A stretch of 39,104 bases of DNA. It comes from Methylobacterium isbiliense. Lineage in GTDB: Bacteria > Pseudomonadota > Alphaproteobacteria > Rhizobiales > Beijerinckiaceae. Position numbers and translations under genes: made by a program. This document shows, piece after piece, positions 18,193-26,749 of this stretch; the stretch's first letter is position 1; every line of letters starts with the position of its first letter. The stretch spans positions 1 to 39,104 of the forward strand of contig NZ_BPQQ01000035.1 in the NCBI RefSeq assembly GCF_022179325.1, written 5' to 3'. Under the pieces are notes generated by a model. It made no database searches, was not told where the DNA came from, and saw only the letters and a program-made list of their open reading frames with translations.

Positions 18193-18987
18193 TCACACGC
18201 CCGGCCACGCCGGCACGAAGCCGGGGAGCTTGGTCTCGATGAAGGCCTTCACCTCGGGCGCCTTGAAGGTCTCGACGAACCGGCGCAGGCGCGGGTCGTC
18301 CTTGCGGTCCTGGCGGGCGACGAAGCGCAGCACGAAGTGGTCGTCCGCCGCGCGGTCGACGAGGAGGGCCGTGTTCGGGTCGCCGCCCGCGGCGAGCAGG
18401 TAGGTGAGGTTCACCATCGCGAGCGTCACGTCGTCGAGCGAGCGGTAGAGCTGCGCGGGATCGAGTTCGACGATGTCGAGCTTCTTCGGGTTGGCGACGA
18501 TGTCGAACCGCGAGACCGAGAGCCCCTTGCCGGGCGCGAGCGTGATCAGCCCGGCCTTCTCGAGGAGGCGCAGGCCGCGCGCGCCGTTGAGCGGCTCGTT
18601 GGGGATCGCCGCCGAGGCGCCCACCGGCACCGCATCGAGCGAGCGGACCTTCTTGGAGAACAGGCCGACCGGGGCGATCAGCCCGACCGGATCGACCTGC
18701 ACCAGCGCGGTGCCGCGGCGGGCGTTCTGAATCGCCAGGAAGGCGCCGTGCTGAAACAGGTTGGCGTCGAGGTCGCCGGTGTTCACCGCCTCGTTGGGGG
18801 TGACCCAGTCGGTGAACTCCACCACCTCCACGCGTTGCCCGCGCTCCTTGGCGAGGCCGGCGGCGAACTGCACCACCTGCGCCACCGGGCCGGCCGTCAC
18901 GCCGATCCGTACGGGCTTCTCGTCGGCCCGCACGGACGCCCCGAAACCCGCGAGCGCCACGAGAATACCCAGTATCAACCGCCGCAT
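18193..18987 (-). CDS. MetQ/NlpA-family substrate-binding protein (3 of 3)
   Basis: A 264-residue periplasmic binding protein. The signal peptide is MRRLILGILVALAGFGASVR (cleavage about residue 25) without a lipobox. Family blocks are VRIGVTAGPVAQVVQFAAGL, FTDWVTPNEAVNTGDLDANL and AAIPNEPLNGARGLRLLEKA. The ATG at 18987 is preferred over the one at 18999: it is preceded at 6 bases by GGAG and begins the signal peptide with MRR. The gene appears monocistronic, between a convergent DszC/SfnB-like gene and a divergent SsuA-like gene. Again no MetN or MetI is found. Confidence 0.88.
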   Translation of the reverse strand: MRRLILGILVALAGFGASVRADEKPVRIGVTAGPVAQVVQFAAGLAKERGQRVEVVEFTDWVTPNEAVNTGDLDANLFQHGAFLAIQNARRGTALVQVDPVGLIAPVGLFSKKVRSLDAVPVGASAAIPNEPLNGARGLRLLEKAGLITLAPGKGLSVSRFDIVANPKKLDIVELDPAQLYRSLDDVTLAMVNLTYLLAAGGDPNTALLVDRAADDHFVLRFVARQDRKDDPRLRRFVETFKAPEVKAFIETKLPGFVPAWPGV

Positions 18988-19480
18988 GGGGCGCTCCATC
19001 AGTGAGAGGCCAATCGCGACATCGCCCGGGCGCGTGCAGATCCATTGTATTGCAGAGAATACGCGCGCGTCTTCGGGCGAAGGCGGTCGATTCATCACAC
19101 GGGAAAACTGCTCGGATCAACAGAATCCATTGCTCTTTTTGCCTCGCCAGGACGGAGGTTGTTCTCGCGGGACGCCTCGCGGGAGAAGCGGGCGACGGGG
19201 GCGGCGGCCGTCGCATGCGTGTCGCCCCGGGGCACCGCAAGGCTCCAGGCACGGCCTGGCATAACAGAAAATACTGCATATCTACGTCGATGAAGATGGA
19301 AATTCTTCAAACCGGATCGCATTCGCAAGTCCTGTTCATTGACCGGACAGATGCGGCGCCGGCATGATGCGCCACGATCTTCGCCACGATGCGCTGGAGA
19401 TCGGCCTCGCCCCACCGCGGCGGTCCCGGGCGGTGAACGCGCCCCTGCGGGCCGGCCGCGCCCGACAGGATGTCGTCCTC
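18988..19480. other. Divergent intergenic region without an operator module
   Basis: About 490 bases lie between the third metQ-like gene and the SsuA-like gene. It contains a small perfect dyad GTATT-N6-AATAC (19047-19062). A TTGACC at 19339-19344 faces the SsuA-like gene, but no GTTC-N8-GAAC dyad is placed 7 bases before it. A run resembling a damaged module (19115-19146, with TTGATC and AAAAAGAGC on the minus strand) faces metQ, but its spacing is off. No gene is supported here. Confidence 0.5.
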
Positions 19481-20422
19481 ATGCCCGGTCTTCTCCGCGC
19501 CCTCGCGGCCGCCCTGCTGATCCTCGTCGCCGCCGCGGCCGAGGCGCGCACCCTGCGCATCGGCTACCAGCGCTCCTCGACCCTGACCGCGCTCCTGCGC
19601 GAGGACGGATCCCTCGAGGCGGCGCTGCGGCCGCTCGGCGTCTCGGTCTCCTGGCACGAATTCACCAGCGGCCTGCCGATCATGGAGGCGCTGAACGTCG
19701 GGCAGGTCGACGTCTCGGCCGACGTCGCCGACACGGTTCCGGTCTTCGCCCAGGCCGCACAGGCCCGGATCGTCTACGTGGCCGAGGAGGCGGCCTCGCC
19801 CGCCGCCCAGGCGATCCTCGTGCCCGCCGACTCGCCGGCCCGCACCGTCGCGGACCTCAAGGGCAAGCGGGTCGCGGTCACCAAGGGCGCGGGCAGCCAC
19901 TACCTGCTGCTGGCCGCGCTCGCGGGGGAGGGGCTGCCGTTCAAGAGCATCAGCCCCGCCTATCTCACGCCCGCCGACGGCCGGGCCGCGCTGACGAGCG
20001 GCGGCGTCGAGGCCTGGGTCGCCTGGGATCCCTTCCTGTCGGCGGCGCAGGCGCAGGCCGGCGCCCGCATCCTGCGCGACGGGGCCGGGGTCTCGCTCTA
20101 CAAGCGCTACTACCTCGCCTCCGAGAGCTTCGCGGCCGGGAACCCCGACGTGCTGGCCATCCTGTTCGCCCGCCTGCGCGAGGCCGGAACCTGGACCAAG
20201 GCCAACCCGGACGAGGCCGCCGCCAAGCTCGCCGCCCTGTGGCGCCTCGACCCCGCGGTGGTGCGCCAAGCCAACGAGCGGCGCAGCTACCGGGTGCAGC
20301 CGGTGACCCGAGACGGTCTCACCGAGCAGCAGAAGATCGCCGATGCCTTTCTGGCCGAGGGGCTGCTGCCCCGGGCCGTGGACACGGCCGCCCTCGGCAT
20401 CTGGGAGCCGCCGACCCGCTGA
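19481..20422 (+). CDS. SsuA-type sulfonate-binding protein
   Basis: A 313-residue periplasmic binding protein of the aliphatic-sulfonate/nitrate/taurine class. The signal peptide is MPGLLRALAAALLILVAAAA, followed by EARTLRIGYQRSSTLTALLR at the mature start. Family features are FTSGLPIMEALNVGQVDVSA, VADLKGKRVAVTKGAGSHYL, VEAWVAWDPFLSAAQAQAGA and the late DGLTEQQKIADAFLAEGLLP. The ATG at 19481 begins an uninterrupted signal peptide; the 39 in-frame residues upstream are charged and unlike a leader. No ATPase or permease follows it, so it may use the ABC pair encoded at 22231-23984. Confidence 0.88.
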   Translation: MPGLLRALAAALLILVAAAAEARTLRIGYQRSSTLTALLREDGSLEAALRPLGVSVSWHEFTSGLPIMEALNVGQVDVSADVADTVPVFAQAAQARIVYVAEEAASPAAQAILVPADSPARTVADLKGKRVAVTKGAGSHYLLLAALAGEGLPFKSISPAYLTPADGRAALTSGGVEAWVAWDPFLSAAQAQAGARILRDGAGVSLYKRYYLASESFAAGNPDVLAILFARLREAGTWTKANPDEAAAKLAALWRLDPAVVRQANERRSYRVQPVTRDGLTEQQKIADAFLAEGLLPRAVDTAALGIWEPPTR

Positions 20423-20598
20423 CATTCCGGACCGGAACCCTGCCACCGCGCGGCGGGGGAGGGCGGCTCGGCCGACCGGCTCGGGGGCGGCCAAGGGCAC
20501 GCTCGCGAGCGCCAAGCCCGTTCGCACCGCCGGCAGCGTCCGGCGCCCTACGCCACCGCCCTGTCCGACGACGTGCGCCGGGCCGGTAGAGCGGCGCC

Positions 20599-21999
20599 TC
20601 AGGCGACGGCGGCCCGGCAGGCGCCGCGGTCCGCTTCGACCTCGGCGGCGACGAGGGCCGCGACCTCGACGGCTTGATTGCGGATGTCGGGCACGGCGAT
20701 GCATTCCCACAGCGTCCCGCGCAGCAGCGGCCCCAGCGTCCAGAGCCGTCCGCCCGCCTTCGCGCCCCGCAGCCGGTAATCCGGCCCGGCATCGAGCCCG
20801 AGTCCGAACGGCCCCGGCCGCACGAGACCGCGCGCGGCGAGCCGGCACAGCAGCGGGTCGACGCTCTCGCGGATCGGCCCGATGCCGGTCGCGTCGAGGA
20901 TTGCCTGAACGGTCAGCGTCACATCTGCCCCCGCGCCGCGCGGGCGGATCGTCACCACCGCCTGCCCGGGTTCGTCGGCGATGGCCAGGATGCGCCCGGC
21001 CCGCACCTCCAGTTGCCCCGCCGCGATCGCGTCGGCGATCGCGGCGGCCGAGGGTGGCGCGGCGCGGTGCCGGTGCACGTCCCAGAACGGCCGCAGGTGG
21101 CGCAGGAAGCGGGCGCGCTCCGCCACCGGCAGGGCGCGCCAGAGATAGTCCACGATCGGTCGGAGTGCGTCGATCACGTCGCGCCAATCCTGGCCCGCCG
21201 CCCGCGCCGCCGCGATCTCCCGGCGGATCCGCCGCGTCAGCCGCGCGAGCGAGGCGAGGTCGTCCGGCGTGAGGTCGGGCACCGGCCAGGGCCGGGTTGG
21301 GGCGTGGACGCTCGGCAGCAGGCCACGGCGGGAGAGGGCGAGGATCCTTCCGGAAAATCCCTGGCCGCGCAGGGAGGCGACCGCGTCGATCATCGTGAGC
21401 CCGGAGCCGACGATCAGCACCGGCAGGTTCGGGTGCAGCCGTCCGAACGCCTCGGGCGCCCACGGGTCGAGCCGATGGGCGCTCGGCGGCCCGCCGGGTC
21501 CGGCGACGTGGCCCATGGCGAGCACCGCGCCGGCCGCCGCGAAGGCCTGCCCGCCCTCGGTGCGCAGGGTGACGCCGCCGGGGCGGGGTTCGAGGTCGAC
21601 GATGGCGTCGTGGACGAGGCGCAGGCGGGGCGCGCCTGCCGCGGTCAGCGCCTCGGTCAGCAGCGCGGCGAGATACCGGCCGTAGAGTCCGCGCGGCGCG
21701 AAGGTCCCGGCCGGCTCGTGCCGGATCCCCGCCGCGGCCGCAGCCTCGGCCGGGTCGCCGGCCAGCCGGGCGAGCCAATCCGAAAAATGGTGCGGCCGGT
21801 CCGGGAAGGCGCTCATGGTGGCGGCGCGCAGGTTGAGCAGGTGGTCCGCCGCCTGCGTGCCGTAGGCGAGGCCGCGCCCGAAGGCGTCGCCGCGCTCGCA
21901 CAGCAGCACGGACCAAGGCCGCGGCAGGGCGGCCAGCAGGTGGAGCGCCGCCATGCTGCCGCTGAAGCCGGCGCCGGCGACCGCGATGACGGGGTCCAT
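20599..21999 (-). CDS. YdhS-like FAD/NAD(P)-binding protein
   Basis: A 466-residue flavoprotein-like enzyme of the YdhS group (COG4529 type), function unestablished. The N-terminal Rossmann motif is VAGAGFSGSMAALHLL (residues 7-22), followed by CERGDAFGRGLAYGTQAADH and LLNLRAATMSAFPDRPHHF. A second nucleotide motif is LIVGSGLTMIDAVASLRGQG. The C-terminal blocks are DATGIGPIRESVDPLLCRLA and LLRGTLWECIAVPDIRNQAV. The ATG at 21999 follows GAGGGGAGCC. It is the last gene of the sulfonate-type ABC unit, 11 bases after a 39-codon membrane-peptide gene. Confidence 0.85.
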   Translation of the reverse strand: MDPVIAVAGAGFSGSMAALHLLAALPRPWSVLLCERGDAFGRGLAYGTQAADHLLNLRAATMSAFPDRPHHFSDWLARLAGDPAEAAAAAGIRHEPAGTFAPRGLYGRYLAALLTEALTAAGAPRLRLVHDAIVDLEPRPGGVTLRTEGGQAFAAAGAVLAMGHVAGPGGPPSAHRLDPWAPEAFGRLHPNLPVLIVGSGLTMIDAVASLRGQGFSGRILALSRRGLLPSVHAPTRPWPVPDLTPDDLASLARLTRRIRREIAAARAAGQDWRDVIDALRPIVDYLWRALPVAERARFLRHLRPFWDVHRHRAAPPSAAAIADAIAAGQLEVRAGRILAIADEPGQAVVTIRPRGAGADVTLTVQAILDATGIGPIRESVDPLLCRLAARGLVRPGPFGLGLDAGPDYRLRGAKAGGRLWTLGPLLRGTLWECIAVPDIRNQAVEVAALVAAEVEADRGACRAAVA

Positions 22000-22010
22000 G
22001 ACGGCTCCCC

Positions 22011-22130
22011 TCAGCGCAGCAGGAAGACCAGCGCCGCCAGGATCAGGGTGACGCAGAGCGCGACCGCGAGGAGCCCGGGGCTCGGCTCGGAGGGGTGGAA
22101 CGGGGCGGACGGGTCGTCGCGCAGGCGCAT
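22011..22130 (-). CDS. 39-residue single-span membrane peptide
   Basis: This short ORF starts at an ATG preceded 6 bases upstream by GGAG and stops 11 bases before the YdhS-like start. The product has a charged N-terminus (MRLRDDPSAPFHPSEPSPG) followed by one hydrophobic helix (LLAVALCVTLILAALVFLL) and a final arginine. The layout suggests an inner-membrane peptide with the N-terminus in the cytoplasm or periplasm undecided. I do not recognise a family. The ribosome site, the tight spacing and the clean helix support a real gene; length alone leaves some doubt. Confidence 0.6.
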   Translation of the reverse strand: MRLRDDPSAPFHPSEPSPGLLAVALCVTLILAALVFLLR

Positions 22131-22153
22131 CGCGGGCTCCGTTATGAGAGGGG

Positions 22154-22175
22154 GAGCGCCCCGTTCGGGGCGCTC
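22154..22175 (-). terminator. Strong hairpin inside the ABC unit
   Basis: GAGCGCCCC (22154-22162) and GGGGCGCTC (22167-22175) pair perfectly over a 4-base loop, 55 bases after the permease stop and 24 bases before the 39-codon gene. There is no U-tract. It could be a partial terminator or an mRNA-stabilising stem that sets different levels for the ABC genes and the two genes below. Confidence 0.4.
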
Positions 22176-22230
22176 ACGGGAGGATCAGAAGTCCGGTGCG
22201 GCCGGGGCCGGCATCCCGACCGACGCGCGA

Positions 22231-23103
22231 TCAGCGGGCCATGCCCCAGCGCCGGACGGTCGCGCCTTCGAGCGCCGCGAAGGCCACGTTCTCGACCACG
22301 AGGCCGATGGCGATGACCAGGACCAGGCCGGCGAAGACGCGGTCCGTGTAGAGTTCGTTGCGGTTCTGGAAGATGTACCAGCCCAGCCCGCCGCGCCCCG
22401 AGGCGGCCCCGAAGACCAGTTCGGCGGCGATCAGGGTGCGCCACGCGAAGGCCCAGCCGATCTTGAGCCCCGACACGATGGCCGGCAACGCCGCCGGGAT
22501 CAAGATCTGCAGCACGTAGGCCGGGCCCTTCAGACCGTAATTGCGCCCCGCCATGCGCAGGGTCTCGGGCACGCCCTGGAAGCCCGCGAAGGTGTTGAGC
22601 GCCAGCGGCCAGAGCACCGCGTGGATCAGGACGAAAATCAGGCTGCCGGTCCCCAGGCCGAACCAGAGCAGGGCCAGCGGCAGGAGGGCGATGGCCGGCA
22701 GGGGATTGAACATCGCGGTCAGCGTCGAGAGCAGATCGCGGCCGAGCTGCGTCGAGACGGCGAGCGTGGTGAGCCCGAACGCCAGCACGATGCCGGCGAG
22801 ATAGCCCTGCGCCAGCACGGTGAGCGAGATCCGCACCCGGTCGAGGAGGTCACCGCTCGCCAGTCCCTCGGCCAGGGCCGACAGGGTGGCGAGGACGCCC
22901 GGCAGCAGCAGGTCGTTGTTCTGCCAGCGCGCGAGCGCCTCCCAGGCGAGGGCGAGGGCGGCGATGATCAGCGCCTTGCGCAGCCATCCCTGCTGCCAGA
23001 GCCGGGCCGGGAGCGGCAGGGCGCGCACCACCGGGGCCTCGACGAAGGGCGGCAGCACCCGGTCGTATTCCGGCCGGATCGGGGGCAGGACGTGCTGGTT
23101 CAT
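22231..23103 (-). CDS. SsuC/TauC-type ABC permease
   Basis: A 290-residue inner-membrane permease of the sulfonate/nitrate/taurine transporter class. The membrane segments start at about residue 44 (KALIIAALALAWEALARW). The cytoplasmic EAA-type loop is VPETLRMAGRNYGLKGPAYV, the contact with the ATPase. Conserved class text includes IFVLIHAVLWPLALNTFAGF and IPAALPAIVSGLKIGWAFAW. The start overlaps the stop of the ATPase gene as ATGA (23103-23100). It is third in the leftward unit beginning with the binding protein at 25025. Confidence 0.9.
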   Translation of the reverse strand: MNQHVLPPIRPEYDRVLPPFVEAPVVRALPLPARLWQQGWLRKALIIAALALAWEALARWQNNDLLLPGVLATLSALAEGLASGDLLDRVRISLTVLAQGYLAGIVLAFGLTTLAVSTQLGRDLLSTLTAMFNPLPAIALLPLALLWFGLGTGSLIFVLIHAVLWPLALNTFAGFQGVPETLRMAGRNYGLKGPAYVLQILIPAALPAIVSGLKIGWAFAWRTLIAAELVFGAASGRGGLGWYIFQNRNELYTDRVFAGLVLVIAIGLVVENVAFAALEGATVRRWGMAR

Positions 23104-23984
23104 GATGCGGGTCCCGGCGCGGCAGACTCGGTCTCGAACAGCCGCCGGTGCAGGCGCTGCACGGCAGCCTGGAAGGCGTCGCCGCCGACGCTCGCCAGAT
23201 CGAAGTCGTGGCTGTTGAACTCGCCGCGCACCCGGCCGGGATGCGGCGACAGCAGCGCCACCCGGTTGCCGACCACCAGCGCCTCCTCGATGGAGTGGGT
23301 GACGAACAGCAGGGTGAAGCGGACCTCGTCCCAGAGCGCCAGCAGCTCCTCCTGCATCTTGCGGCGCGTCAGCGCGTCGAGGGCCGCGAAGGGCTCGTCC
23401 ATCAGCAGCATGGTCGGCTGCATGGCGAGCGCCCGGGCGATGGCGACCCGCTGCTTCATGCCGCCGGAGAGCTGGTGCGGGTAGCTGTCGGCGAAGCGCG
23501 ACAGGCCGACCTTGTCGATGTAGTGGCGCGCGCGGGCCTCCGCCTCCCGCCGGCCGAGCGTGCCCGAGGCCCGCAGCGGGAAGGCGACGTTCTGCGCCAC
23601 TGTCTTCCAGGGCGGCAACTGATCGAATTCCTGGAAGACAACGATGCGGTCCGGCCCGGGCTCGCGCACCGGCACGCCGTCGAGCGTGATCTCGCCTTCG
23701 ACCGGCGCCAGGAAGCCGGCCACGGCCTTGAGCAGGGTGGACTTGCCGCAGCCCGAGGGGCCGAGCAGGACGAAGCGGTCCGCGGCGAAGACGTCGAGGT
23801 CCACGCGGTGCGTGGCGCGGACGACGCGCTCCGGCGTGCGGTACTCCAGGGTGACGCCCGCGATCCGCAGGAGCGGCGGCCGCGGTCCCGCGCCAGGTAT
23901 CCGGCGGCCCCGCGCCGGCTCTCGCGCCGCAGGGTCTTCCGGCCGCGCCGCGGCGGGGCCGGTGCGTTCGGCGACCAGCGTCAT
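23100..23984 (-). CDS. SsuB/TauB-type ABC ATPase
   Basis: A 294-residue ATPase. Walker A is GPSGCGKST (residues 75-83), the Q-loop VVFQEFDQLPPWKTVAQNVA has the typical 'LPPWKTV' of this class, the signature is LSGGMKQRVAIARAL, and Walker B is MLLMDEPFAALDA, followed by VTHSIEEAL. About 36 extra residues rich in Ala, Arg and Pro precede the first beta strand. A later start is possible, but no better ATG was found. It lies 9 bases after the binding-protein gene and overlaps the permease. Confidence 0.9.
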   Translation of the reverse strand: MTLVAERTGPAAARPEDPAAREPARGRRIPGAGPRPPLLRIAGVTLEYRTPERVVRATHRVDLDVFAADRFVLLGPSGCGKSTLLKAVAGFLAPVEGEITLDGVPVREPGPDRIVVFQEFDQLPPWKTVAQNVAFPLRASGTLGRREAEARARHYIDKVGLSRFADSYPHQLSGGMKQRVAIARALAMQPTMLLMDEPFAALDALTRRKMQEELLALWDEVRFTLLFVTHSIEEALVVGNRVALLSPHPGRVRGEFNSHDFDLASVGGDAFQAAVQRLHRRLFETESAAPGPAS

Positions 23985-23993
23985 GCTCCCGCC

Positions 23994-25025
23994 TCAGCTG
24001 CCCGCGGCGATGCGCGGGTCGGCGAAGAAGTAGTCGGAGAGCGTCTTGGGCTCAGCCTTGATCGCGCCGACGCGGTGCATGAACTGGCCGAGCCCGAGCG
24101 TGTTCTGCGGCTCGATCTTGAACGATACCTCGGGGTTGGTGATCACCTTGACGAGAAGGGCGCGGTCGATCCGGCTGCCGGTCGCCTTGAGGTAGATGTC
24201 GGCCGCCCTCGCAGGATCGGCCGTGATGAACCGCGCCGCCTCGTCGAGCGCGTCGAGGAAGGCCCGGTAGGTCTTGGGGCTGTCCTTGTAGAACGCTTCG
24301 GTGGCGTAGAGCACGGTGGAGGAGGCAGGACCGCCCTGGACGTCGTAGGAGTTGAGGACGATGCGGGCTTTCGGATTCTCGGCCAGCTCCTGATCCTGGA
24401 AGGGCGGGTTGCCGAAATGCCCGGTGATCTCCGTGCCGCCCTTGATGATGGCCGCCGCCGCCTCGGGATGCGGGACCGCGACGCTGATCCGGTCGAGCTT
24501 GGCGAAGTCCTTGTCGCCCCAGAGCTTGGCGGAGGCCCATTGCAGGATGCGCGCCTGCACCGAGACGCCAACGGCGGGCAGCGCGATCCGGTCCTTGTCG
24601 GTGAAGTCGGCGATCGTCTTCACGGCCGGATTGTTGGTGACGAGGTAGTAGGGGAAGTTGCCGAGCGAGGCGACGCCCTTGACGGCCTGCCGGCCTCGGG
24701 TGCGGTCCCAGAGCGTGAACAGCGGACCGACGCCCGCGCTCGCGATGTCGATGCTGCCGGAGAGCAGCGCGTCGTTGACGGCCGCGCCGCCCGAGAGCTG
24801 CACGTACTCCACCGCGATGTCGAGACCGGCTTCCTTGCCGTGCTTCTCGATCAGCTTCTGATCCTCGGCCACGTTCAAGAGCAGGTAGACGACGCCGAAC
24901 TGCTTGGCGATGCGCAGCCGGCCCTCCGCGGCCACGGCCGGCCCGGCGAGCGCCGCCGCCATGGCGAGACCGCCGAACAGGGCCGCCGCCTGTCTGCGCG
25001 AGAACAGGTTGCGTCGCTTCATCAT
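23994..25025 (-). CDS. ABC substrate-binding protein, sulfonate/nitrate/taurine type
   Basis: A 343-residue periplasmic binding protein, first gene of a five-gene leftward unit. The N-terminus MMKRRNLFSRRQAAALFGGL is a signal peptide with a possible Tat motif (SRRQAA) and cleavage near AVAAEG at about 34. Class features are LRIAKQFGVVYLLLNVAEDQ, LLSGSIDIASAGVGPLFTLW and VTNNPAVKTIADFTDKDRIA. The ATG at 25025 follows AGGGGTGTACG; a second ATG is adjacent. Operator module D is 81 bases upstream. The ligand is probably an organosulfur or related small anion by context. Confidence 0.88.
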   Translation of the reverse strand: MMKRRNLFSRRQAAALFGGLAMAAALAGPAVAAEGRLRIAKQFGVVYLLLNVAEDQKLIEKHGKEAGLDIAVEYVQLSGGAAVNDALLSGSIDIASAGVGPLFTLWDRTRGRQAVKGVASLGNFPYYLVTNNPAVKTIADFTDKDRIALPAVGVSVQARILQWASAKLWGDKDFAKLDRISVAVPHPEAAAAIIKGGTEITGHFGNPPFQDQELAENPKARIVLNSYDVQGGPASSTVLYATEAFYKDSPKTYRAFLDALDEAARFITADPARAADIYLKATGSRIDRALLVKVITNPEVSFKIEPQNTLGLGQFMHRVGAIKAEPKTLSDYFFADPRIAAGS

Positions 25026-25105
25026 CGTACACCCCTGGCTGATTTGACGAGGCGGACCGGATGCGGGCCGCCGAAGGTCGGAACCATCCGCTGTCGCCAG
25101 CGCTG

Positions 25106-25134
25106 CGTCAACGAGAACGTTCTTTTTAAAGAAC
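25106..25134 (-). promoter_or_regulatory. Operator module D (GTTC-N8-GAAC plus TTGACG)
   Basis: On the minus strand GTTCTTTAAAAAGAAC (25134-25119) is followed after 7 bases (GTTCTCG) by TTGACG (25111-25106). The binding-protein gene starts at 25025. Confidence 0.78.
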
Positions 25135-25268
25135 ATGCATCGTGAGATTATTCCTCTCACGGACGGCCGATCGAGAGAACAATGCCGTTACAGGACGATA
25201 AAATCGTCCTAAGGTGAAGGAATTTTTCTGAAAATAGTTCTGTGACGAACCGATGGTCCCGGATTCTT

Positions 25269-25297
25269 GTTCTTTTTAGAAAACGCTGCCCTTGACC
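25269..25297 (+). promoter_or_regulatory. Operator module E (degenerate, GTTC-N8-AAAC plus TTGACC)
   Basis: GTTCTTTTTAGAAAAC (25269-25284) has one changed base in the right GAAC arm and is followed after 7 bases (GCTGCCC, little like the other copies) by TTGACC (25292-25297). The spacing is exactly that of the other four. The monooxygenase start is at 25403. Confidence 0.6.
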
Positions 25298-25402
25298 AGG
25301 CTGGCCGCCTCGCGATGCTGGCAAGGTCCCGGGGCGCGAGCCATCCCGCGTCTGCGGACGACCGGCAAGCGCGTCGCCGGTCGAGCAAGAGCGAGGTTGC
25401 GG

Positions 25403-26749
25403 ATGTCACAGCCCGGGCGCCAGCTGGCGCTGAACCTGTTTATCTATCCCGGCGGTCACCACGAGGCGGCGTGGCGCTACGCGGCGTCCGAGCCGCACCG
25501 GGTCCTCGACATCACCTACTACCAGGAGTTGGCCCGGCGAGCCGAGGCCGCGGCGCTTGACGCGATCTTCTTCGCCGACGGGCCGTCGCTGCCCGAGAAC
25601 ATCCGCTACGCGTCGCGGGTGCGCTTCGAGCCGGTGACGTGGCTGACCGCCATCGCCGCCGTGACGAGCCGGATCGGCCTGATCGGCACGGCCTCCACCA
25701 CCTACACCGATCCCTACAACCTCGCGCGGCTCTTCGCCTCCCTCGACCACATCAGCAACGGCCGGGCGGGCTGGAACATCGTCACCACCAGCGATGCCGC
25801 CGCAGCGCAGAACTTCGGCCTGCCCGAGCACCCGCCGCACGCCGACCGCTACGAGCAGGCGCGCGAGTTCCTGGATGTCGTGACCAAGCTTTGGGACAGC
25901 TGGGAGGACGACGCCCTCGTCGCCGACCGCGAGAGCGGCCTCTTCACCGACACCGACCGGATCCACCGCATCGACCACGTCGGCCGGCACTACCGCGTGC
26001 GCGGCCCGCTCCCCGTCCCGCGCTCGCCGCAGGGGAGGCCGGTCTACGTCCAGGCCGGTTCCTCGGAGGACGGCCGCTCCTTCGCGGCCCGGCACGCGGA
26101 AGCGATCTTCACCGCCCACCAGACCCTGCCGAGCGCCCAGGCTTTCTACGCCGACATCAAGGCGCGCGGGGCCGCCCTCGGCCGCCGGCCCGAGCACATC
26201 CGCATCCTGCCCGGCCTCAGCCCGTTCATCGGCTCGACGCAGGCCGAGGCCGACCGGCTGGAGGAGGAGATCAACGACCTGATCCAGCCGGCCGTCTCGC
26301 TGGAGCAGCTCAGGCGCATCCTCGGCATCGACTTCAGCGGCTACGATCTCGACGGGCCGTTTCCCCGCCACCTGATCGACCCGAGCGGCCCCCACGGGGC
26401 CGCCAGCCGCTTCCAGCTCGTGGCCGACATCGTCGAGCGCGAGAGGCCGACCTTGCGCGGGCTGATCCGGCGCCTCGCCGGGGCGCGCGGCCACTGGGTG
26501 CTGGCCGGCACGCCCGTCCGCATCGCGGACGCAATCCAGACTTGGTTTGAATCCGGCGCGGCCGACGGCTTCAACGTGATGCCGCCCTGGCTCACAGGCG
26601 GCTTCGACGTGTTCGTCGCCGAGGTGGTGCCGATCCTACGCAGGCGCGGCCTGTTCCGCACGGCGTATGCCGGCACGACCCTGCGCGATCATTACGGCCT
26701 GCCGCGGCCGGAGAGCGGCTATGCTGTGGCCCGGCGCCGGAGCGCCTGA
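25403..26749 (+). CDS. FMN-dependent monooxygenase, NtaA/DszA family (4)
   Basis: A 448-residue LLM-class monooxygenase, more distant from the other three. Landmarks are LALNLFIYPGGHHEAAWRYA (about 8-27), YYQELARRAEAAALDAIFFA, ARLFASLDHISNGRAGWNIV and TTSDAAAAQNFG, then PVPRSPQGRPVYVQAGSS and FNVMPPWLTGGFDVFVAEVV. The 'SNGRAGWNIVTTSDAAAAQNFG'-type region is that of NtaA, SnaA and DszA, as opposed to the GYLDSAARAMG type of copies 1-3. Substrate class may therefore differ. The ATG at 25403 follows GAGGTTGCGG and begins the family N-terminus; an in-frame start at 25292 would fall within the -35 region of module E. Confidence 0.88.
   Translation: MSQPGRQLALNLFIYPGGHHEAAWRYAASEPHRVLDITYYQELARRAEAAALDAIFFADGPSLPENIRYASRVRFEPVTWLTAIAAVTSRIGLIGTASTTYTDPYNLARLFASLDHISNGRAGWNIVTTSDAAAAQNFGLPEHPPHADRYEQAREFLDVVTKLWDSWEDDALVADRESGLFTDTDRIHRIDHVGRHYRVRGPLPVPRSPQGRPVYVQAGSSEDGRSFAARHAEAIFTAHQTLPSAQAFYADIKARGAALGRRPEHIRILPGLSPFIGSTQAEADRLEEEINDLIQPAVSLEQLRRILGIDFSGYDLDGPFPRHLIDPSGPHGAASRFQLVADIVERERPTLRGLIRRLAGARGHWVLAGTPVRIADAIQTWFESGAADGFNVMPPWLTGGFDVFVAEVVPILRRRGLFRTAYAGTTLRDHYGLPRPESGYAVARRRSA

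Larger units (their letters stand above)
25026..25402. other. Divergent intergenic region with two facing operator modules
   Basis: This region holds module D (25106-25134) facing the binding-protein unit and module E (25269-25297) facing the fourth monooxygenase. A further GTTC-TGTGAC-GAAC dyad (25237-25250, 6-base spacer) lies between them. The stretch 25140-25260 is noticeably AT-rich and has no ORF. Confidence 0.65.

Noticed and set aside
19115-19146. Possible sixth operator module facing the third metQ-like gene
   Set aside because: On the minus strand TTGATC is preceded by ATTCTG and further up AAAAAGAGC, but there is no GTTC arm and the half-site is shifted about 5 bases from the position fixed in the other five copies.
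20674-23484. Plus-strand open frame of 936 codons opposite the ABC and YdhS-like genes
   Set aside because: It is a codon shadow of high-GC minus-strand genes: low-complexity Arg/Gly/Ala text, no family motif, and the minus-strand genes are clearly real.
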